A DNA stretch of 56,678 nucleotides from Anaerolineales bacterium (GTDB taxonomy: Bacteria > Chloroflexota > Anaerolineae > Anaerolineales > E44-bin32): the NCBI GenBank assembly GCA_004376895.1, contig SOIH01000118.1, positions 1 through 56,678 on the forward strand. The letters run 5' to 3'. Shown piece by piece: positions 54,108 through 56,678 of this stretch. Below the pieces are notes generated by a model, which searched no databases, had not been told where the DNA came from, and saw only the letters and a list, made by a program, of their open reading frames with translations. A program made the position numbers and the translations under genes. Numbering within the stretch: the stretch's first letter is position 1; each line of letters starts with the position of its first letter.

Positions 54108-54194
54108 ATGGTGGTCCAAGGTTCACGCTTACTGGTCCTGAACAACAACCCCGATCCGAATCGACATCGGGCGTGGGGTTCATTGATGAAGTGA
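54108..54194 (+). CDS. Asn-rich leader peptide of aspS, probably translated without a 5' leader
   Basis: A 28-codon ORF from ATG 54108 to TGA 54192-54194. Codons 12-18 read Asn-Asn-Asn-Pro-Asp-Pro-Asn (54141-54161), four Asn and one Asp in seven codons. No ribosome-binding site lies upstream and the predicted transcription start coincides with the ATG, so leaderless initiation is expected. Ribosome position on these codons can choose between the hairpins described in the attenuator entry. An acting peptide product is not needed. Confidence 0.65.
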   Translation: MVVQGSRLLVLNNNPDPNRHRAWGSLMK

Positions 54195-54257
54195 ACGGAT
54201 TGTAGAATGAACCTGCCGCCGCCCGATGTCACCGAGACCGGGCGGTGTATTTTTTTT
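54150..54257 (+). promoter_or_regulatory. Transcription attenuator with mutually exclusive hairpins
   Basis: Segment 1 CCCGAT (54150-54155) pairs with ATCGGG (54166-54171) inside segment 2. Segment 2 GACATCGGGCG (54163-54173) is the exact reverse complement, over 11 bases, of segment 3 CGCCCGATGTC (54220-54230). Segment 3 also gives the left arm CCGCCCG (54219-54225) of a terminator with CGGGCGG (54239-54245), followed by eight T residues (54250-54257). So 2:3 pairing prevents the terminator and 1:2 pairing allows it. A ribosome stalled on Asn codons covers segment 1 and favours 2:3 (read-through); one that reaches the stop codon at 54192 leaves 1:2 and the terminator. Confidence 0.75.
54219..54257 (+). 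terminator. Rho-independent terminator hairpin 15 bases before aspS
   Basis: A perfect 7-bp GC stem (54219-54225 with 54239-54245), a 13-base loop, then TGTA and eight T residues. It ends 15 bases before the aspS ATG, after the leader promoter, so it is the terminator arm of the attenuator rather than an end for upstream genes. Confidence 0.8.
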
Positions 54258-54272
54258 CAGTATGGAGGCACG

Positions 54273-56045
54273 ATGCTTAAGACTCATGATTGCGGCGAGC
54301 TGAGATCAGATCATATAGGCGAACGTGTGACACTTGCCGGGTGGGTGAATCGACGTCGGGATCACGGTGGGGTGACGTTTATCGACCTGCGCGATCGCTC
54401 GGGGATTGCACAGATCGTCGCTAATCCAGAGATATCTCCTGAGGCGCATGAAACTGCAGTCGAGATTCGCAATGAATGGGTGCTGCAGATCGAGGGGGTT
54501 GTTCGAAGCCGACCGGAGGGAATGGTGAACCCTGATCTGCCTTCCGGTGAGATTGAGGTGGAAACCCAGAAGATTGTCGTCTTAAACCCTGCGAAAACGC
54601 CTCCGTTTGCGATCAACGAAGAGACGGAAGTCGACGAAATGGTCCGCCTGAAGTATCGATATTTGGACCTCAGGCGCGAGCGCATGAAGGGCAACCTAGA
54701 GCTTCGCCATAAAGTGGTCAAGTACATTCGTGATTTCCTCAGCGAACGCGATTTCTGGGAAGTGGAGACCCCGATTCTTTTCAAGACTACACCCGAGGGC
54801 GCACGGGATTACCTGGTTCCCTCCCGCGTTCACCCGGGGGAGTTTTTCGCCTTACCGCAATCGCCTCAGCAGCTCAAGCAGTTACTAATGGTTGCAGGTG
54901 TGGAGCGTTATTTCCAGATCGCCCGCTGTTTCCGTGATGAAGATCAGCGCGGAGATCGCCAACCGGAGTTCACACAGTTGGATCTCGAGATGTCCTTCGT
55001 CGATCGTGAGGACGTGATGGCGCTTTCGGAGGAGCTGTTCACCACAATGGTGGAGAAGCTGCTTCCTGAGAGAAAGCTGATGCACAAACCCTGGCCTCGG
55101 CTCTCTTATCGCCAGGCGCTAGAGCGCTTTGGGCGAGATGCGCCGGACATCCGTTTTGGGCTGGAACTGAAAGACGTGACGGATTTGGCGATGGAGTCGG
55201 GTTTCCAGGTGTTTGAAAAGGTGGTTGAGAAGGGCGGAGAAGTCCGAGGCTTAAATGTAAAAGGATCTGGGAGCTTCAGCCGGAAGGAAATCGAGGAACT
55301 GACAGCTTTCGTCTCGCAATTTGGAGCCAAGGGTTTAGCGTACCTGGCGCTTGATGAGAAAGGGGAGCATCGGTCTTCCTTTGCCAAGTTCCTAGCGGAG
55401 GATCGGATTAAGGCTTTGCTGCACAGGCTGGAAGCCGAACCCGGCGATCTACTCCTGTTTGTAGCCGATAAACCGGCGGTTGTCTTCGAATCCCTGGGGC
55501 GCTTACGCGTCCACCTCGGCGAGCGGCTGGGTTTGCTGGATCCGAAGATTCTCGCTTTCGCATGGGTGATCGATTTTCCCTTTGTGGGATGGAATGAGGA
55601 TGAGAAGCGTTGGGATCCGAGTCACCATCTCTTCACCGCACCGATGCCAGAGGACCTTTCGTGGCTAGACTCTGATCCCGGCAAAGCACGCGGTCAGCAA
55701 TATGACATGGTGCTCAACGGGTTGGAGGTTGGTGGTGGGAGCATCCGTATCCACGATCGAAAATTGCAGGAGAAGGTATTCGCTTTAATCGGTCTTGAGC
55801 CTGATGTCGCTCAGCAGCGATTCGGCCACATGCTTGAGGCTTTTGAATACGGGACTCCACCCCATGGCGGCATCGCGCCAGGGATCGACCGGCTCGTTCG
55901 CGTCTTTGCCGGAGAGGAACATATACGCGAGGTTATCGCCTTCCCGAAGAATCAAGCAGCGCGCGATGTCATGGCAGATGCCCCCTCACCGGCTGATCCT
56001 GATCAATTGAAGGAGCTTCATTTGAGGGTTATTGACGAGGATTAA
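54273..56045 (+). CDS. aspS: Aspartyl-tRNA synthetase, predicted non-discriminating (Asp/Asn)
   Basis: A 590-residue bacterial-type class IIb synthetase: an anticodon-binding OB fold (about 1-110), the catalytic core with YRYLDLRR, FRDEDQRGDRQPEFTQLD (motif 2) and GIDRLVR (motif 3), and the GAD insertion. From ATG 54273 (GGAGG nine bases upstream) residue 31 is His and residue 83 is Gly. These are the residues reported in Pseudomonas aeruginosa to let AspRS also charge tRNA-Asn, whereas E. coli has Leu at the first place. So it probably makes Asp-tRNA-Asn for GatCAB amidation. An in-frame ATG at 54207 would be translated through the terminator and is rejected. Confidence 0.95.
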   Translation: MLKTHDCGELRSDHIGERVTLAGWVNRRRDHGGVTFIDLRDRSGIAQIVANPEISPEAHETAVEIRNEWVLQIEGVVRSRPEGMVNPDLPSGEIEVETQKIVVLNPAKTPPFAINEETEVDEMVRLKYRYLDLRRERMKGNLELRHKVVKYIRDFLSERDFWEVETPILFKTTPEGARDYLVPSRVHPGEFFALPQSPQQLKQLLMVAGVERYFQIARCFRDEDQRGDRQPEFTQLDLEMSFVDREDVMALSEELFTTMVEKLLPERKLMHKPWPRLSYRQALERFGRDAPDIRFGLELKDVTDLAMESGFQVFEKVVEKGGEVRGLNVKGSGSFSRKEIEELTAFVSQFGAKGLAYLALDEKGEHRSSFAKFLAEDRIKALLHRLEAEPGDLLLFVADKPAVVFESLGRLRVHLGERLGLLDPKILAFAWVIDFPFVGWNEDEKRWDPSHHLFTAPMPEDLSWLDSDPGKARGQQYDMVLNGLEVGGGSIRIHDRKLQEKVFALIGLEPDVAQQRFGHMLEAFEYGTPPHGGIAPGIDRLVRVFAGEEHIREVIAFPKNQAARDVMADAPSPADPDQLKELHLRVIDED

Positions 56046-56055
56046 TGGTGAAATA

Positions 56056-56084
56056 TTGCCAACTAGAATTGAACGTGGTATACC
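56056..56084 (+). promoter_or_regulatory. Promoter of a small structured RNA
   Basis: TTGCCA (56056-56061) and TATACC (56079-56084) are 17 bases apart, just after the aspS stop, predicting a start near 56091. Confidence 0.5.
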
Positions 56085-56090
56085 AATGTC

Positions 56091-56300
56091 AGACCCTGCT
56101 GTGTTCGTGATGCAGCAAGAGGTTTTGAGCCAACACTTGATAAATGGGGTTCGTTGTCCGGTGGGTAACGCGATAGGCTTCGGCCAAGGCGAAAGTCACT
56201 GGTAGGATCCCGCCTGCAATAGCAGGTTCAAAATCAAGCAGCACACGGCATGGCGGGGCAGTAATTATTAATAGCGGTGGAGATCTCTCCACCGCTTTAA
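56091..56300 (+). ncRNA. Structured small RNA, possibly 6S RNA (SsrS)
   Basis: About 205 bases bounded by a promoter and a terminator, with no convincing ORF. The 5' GGTTTTGAGCC segment (about 56121-56131) pairs over 11 positions, with two G-U pairs, with GGTTCAAAATC (about 56224-56234). Outside this, segments near 56094-56118 and 56237-56262 can pair imperfectly. Inside lies a large open region, then a CCGGTG/CACTGG stem and a GGC-TTCG-GCC tetraloop. A long broken rod with a big central bubble and an apical stem is the plan of 6S RNA, which mimics an open promoter and binds sigma-70 RNA polymerase. The class assignment is a guess from shape and size. Confidence 0.5.
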
Positions 56301-56303
56301 TAT
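56273..56303 (+). terminator. Terminator of the small RNA
   Basis: AGCGGTGGAGA (56273-56283) and TCTCCACCGCT (56286-56296) form an 11-bp perfect stem, with a tight loop, followed by TTAATATTAAT. From 56304 to 56419 I see no gene or structure that I can support. Confidence 0.7.
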
Positions 56304-56419
56304 TAATCCGTCATGGTTATCCTGAGGTGAGTATCGATTTATAGATGAGGCCCCGGAACGGTGTCAAATCAATAGGTGTGGGGAATCAGCCAGGAAAAAA
56401 CACACTTATGTGGTTTGGC

Positions 56420-56448
56420 TTGCGGGCCATCTTAATCTCGGGTAGACT
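56420..56448 (+). promoter_or_regulatory. Probable recA promoter
   Basis: TTGCGG (56420-56425) and TAGACT (56443-56448) have 17-base spacing and predict a start near 56455. No Gram-positive-type GAAC-N4-GTTC LexA box was found between 56304 and 56500. Confidence 0.45.
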
Positions 56449-56500
56449 TCCGTAATTCCCAAGAATTCATCCTCAGCAACATATGACAAGGTTAGAAATT

Positions 56501-56678
56501 ATGGCGGGTGAGCGTGACAAGGCGCTGGAAGCTGCAGTAAACGAGATCAAAAAGCGCTACGGCGACGGCGCAGTGATGCGGCTGGGTGAAGCGCATCATC
56601 TGGAAGTGGAAGCGATTCCTACAGGCTCACTATCGCTCGACCTCGCGCTGGGCGTGGGAGGCATCCCCCGCGGGCGCG
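56501..56678 (+). CDS. recA: RecA recombinase, N-terminal fragment cut by the window end
   Basis: The first 59 codons of rec[16 protein letters not shown] and [21 protein letters not shown] are the conserved N-terminal helix and first part of the ATPase core; the Walker A lies beyond the edge. RecA forms filaments on single-stranded DNA, drives recombination and triggers LexA cleavage. An in-frame ATG at 56483 would add six residues; 56501 is preferred because the AAGG before it can serve as ribosome-binding site. Confidence 0.93.
   Translation, partial: MAGERDKALEAAVNEIKKRYGDGAVMRLGEAHHLEVEAIPTGSLSLDLALGVGGIPRGR

Noticed and set aside
54108-54260. T-box riboswitch for aspS
   Set aside because: The segment GGTGGTCC near 54110 slightly resembles the T-box, but it lies at the 5' end, the conserved T-box sequence is missing before the terminator, and the leader-peptide attenuator explains the pairings better.
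54207-54272. N-terminal extension of AspRS
   Set aside because: It would be translated through the terminator hairpin and T run; the ATG at 54273 has GGAGG and gives a normal AspRS N-terminus.
56089-56292. 67-codon minus-strand ORF between aspS and recA
   Set aside because: It has no ribosome-binding site and covers a promoter-structure-terminator unit that reads better as a small RNA on the + strand.
1-56678. CRISPR arrays, tRNA or rRNA genes, prophage or transposase genes
   Set aside because: No regularly spaced repeats, no tRNA-like T-loop and acceptor pattern, and no transposase or phage protein were seen on either strand.

Overview
The window looks like chromosomal DNA of an anaerobic or facultative member of the Chloroflexota (Anaerolineae/Dehalococcoidia type). 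The grounds are coenzyme F420 genes, an M14 lipoprotein peptidase, a eukaryote-type kinase fused to a beta-propeller, a single-chain dihydropyrimidine-dehydrogenase-like enzyme and a non-discriminating-type AspRS. This placement is inference, because no rRNA is present. There are no insertion sequences, tRNAs or CRISPR arrays. Most genes lie on the + strand in long runs with short or overlapping junctions.

Layout. (1) 1-5.8 kb: housekeeping and signalling: an ECF sigma/anti-sigma pair, a membrane protein, an M14 peptidase lipoprotein (minus strand) and a kinase-propeller protein; folD follows. (2) 6.8-10.8 kb: purine deamination, with an 8-oxoguanine/guanine-type deaminase, adenine deaminase and a GntR/UTRA regulator, followed by a 35-bp tract of perfect palindromes. 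(3) 10.9-14.0 kb: two different carbamoyltransferases and a carbamate kinase. (4) 14.1-19.1 kb: a BMP-type purine nucleoside ABC importer. (5) 19.1-25.0 kb: two fold-type II PLP enzymes, a glycosyltransferase, an unknown protein and a dihydropyrimidinase/hydantoinase. (6) 25.1-29.8 kb: first molybdenum hydroxylase, a Nudix hydrolase and a decayed SsnA-like amidohydrolase. (7) 29.8-35.0 kb: a tightly overlapping F420 operon (npdG, cofE, PPOX protein, FbiB-like reductase, cofD, cofC, LLM oxidoreductase). (8) 35.2-39.2 kb: DPD-like enzyme and intact SsnA. (9) 39.3-54.0 kb: thioesterase, second molybdenum hydroxylase, CBS-type pyrophosphatase, XdhC, third molybdenum hydroxylase with two unknown genes between its subunits, and the selenium-hydroxylase markers YqeB and YqeC-MocA. 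(10) 54.0-56.7 kb: aspS behind an Asn-codon leader-peptide attenuator, a 6S-like structured RNA, and the start of recA.

Working together. Regions 2-9 read as an anaerobic purine (and perhaps pyrimidine/hydantoin) catabolic island. Nucleosides or bases are imported and deaminated. Selenium-type molybdenum hydroxylases and an NAD(P)H/Fe-S/FMN enzyme interconvert ring redox states. Hydantoinase opens the ring. Carbamoyltransferases plus carbamate kinase could recover ATP from ureido groups by phosphorolysis, and PLP enzymes could remove amino groups from the remaining carbon skeleton. The set resembles the E. coli yge/xdh/ygf/yqe region but carries F420 synthesis and F420-type redox enzymes inside it.

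The two observations most worth testing are the F420-linked purine island and the aspS leader. The leader is a predicted leaderless, Asn-rich peptide with mutually exclusive hairpins, in front of an AspRS that carries the residues associated with charging tRNA-Asn.
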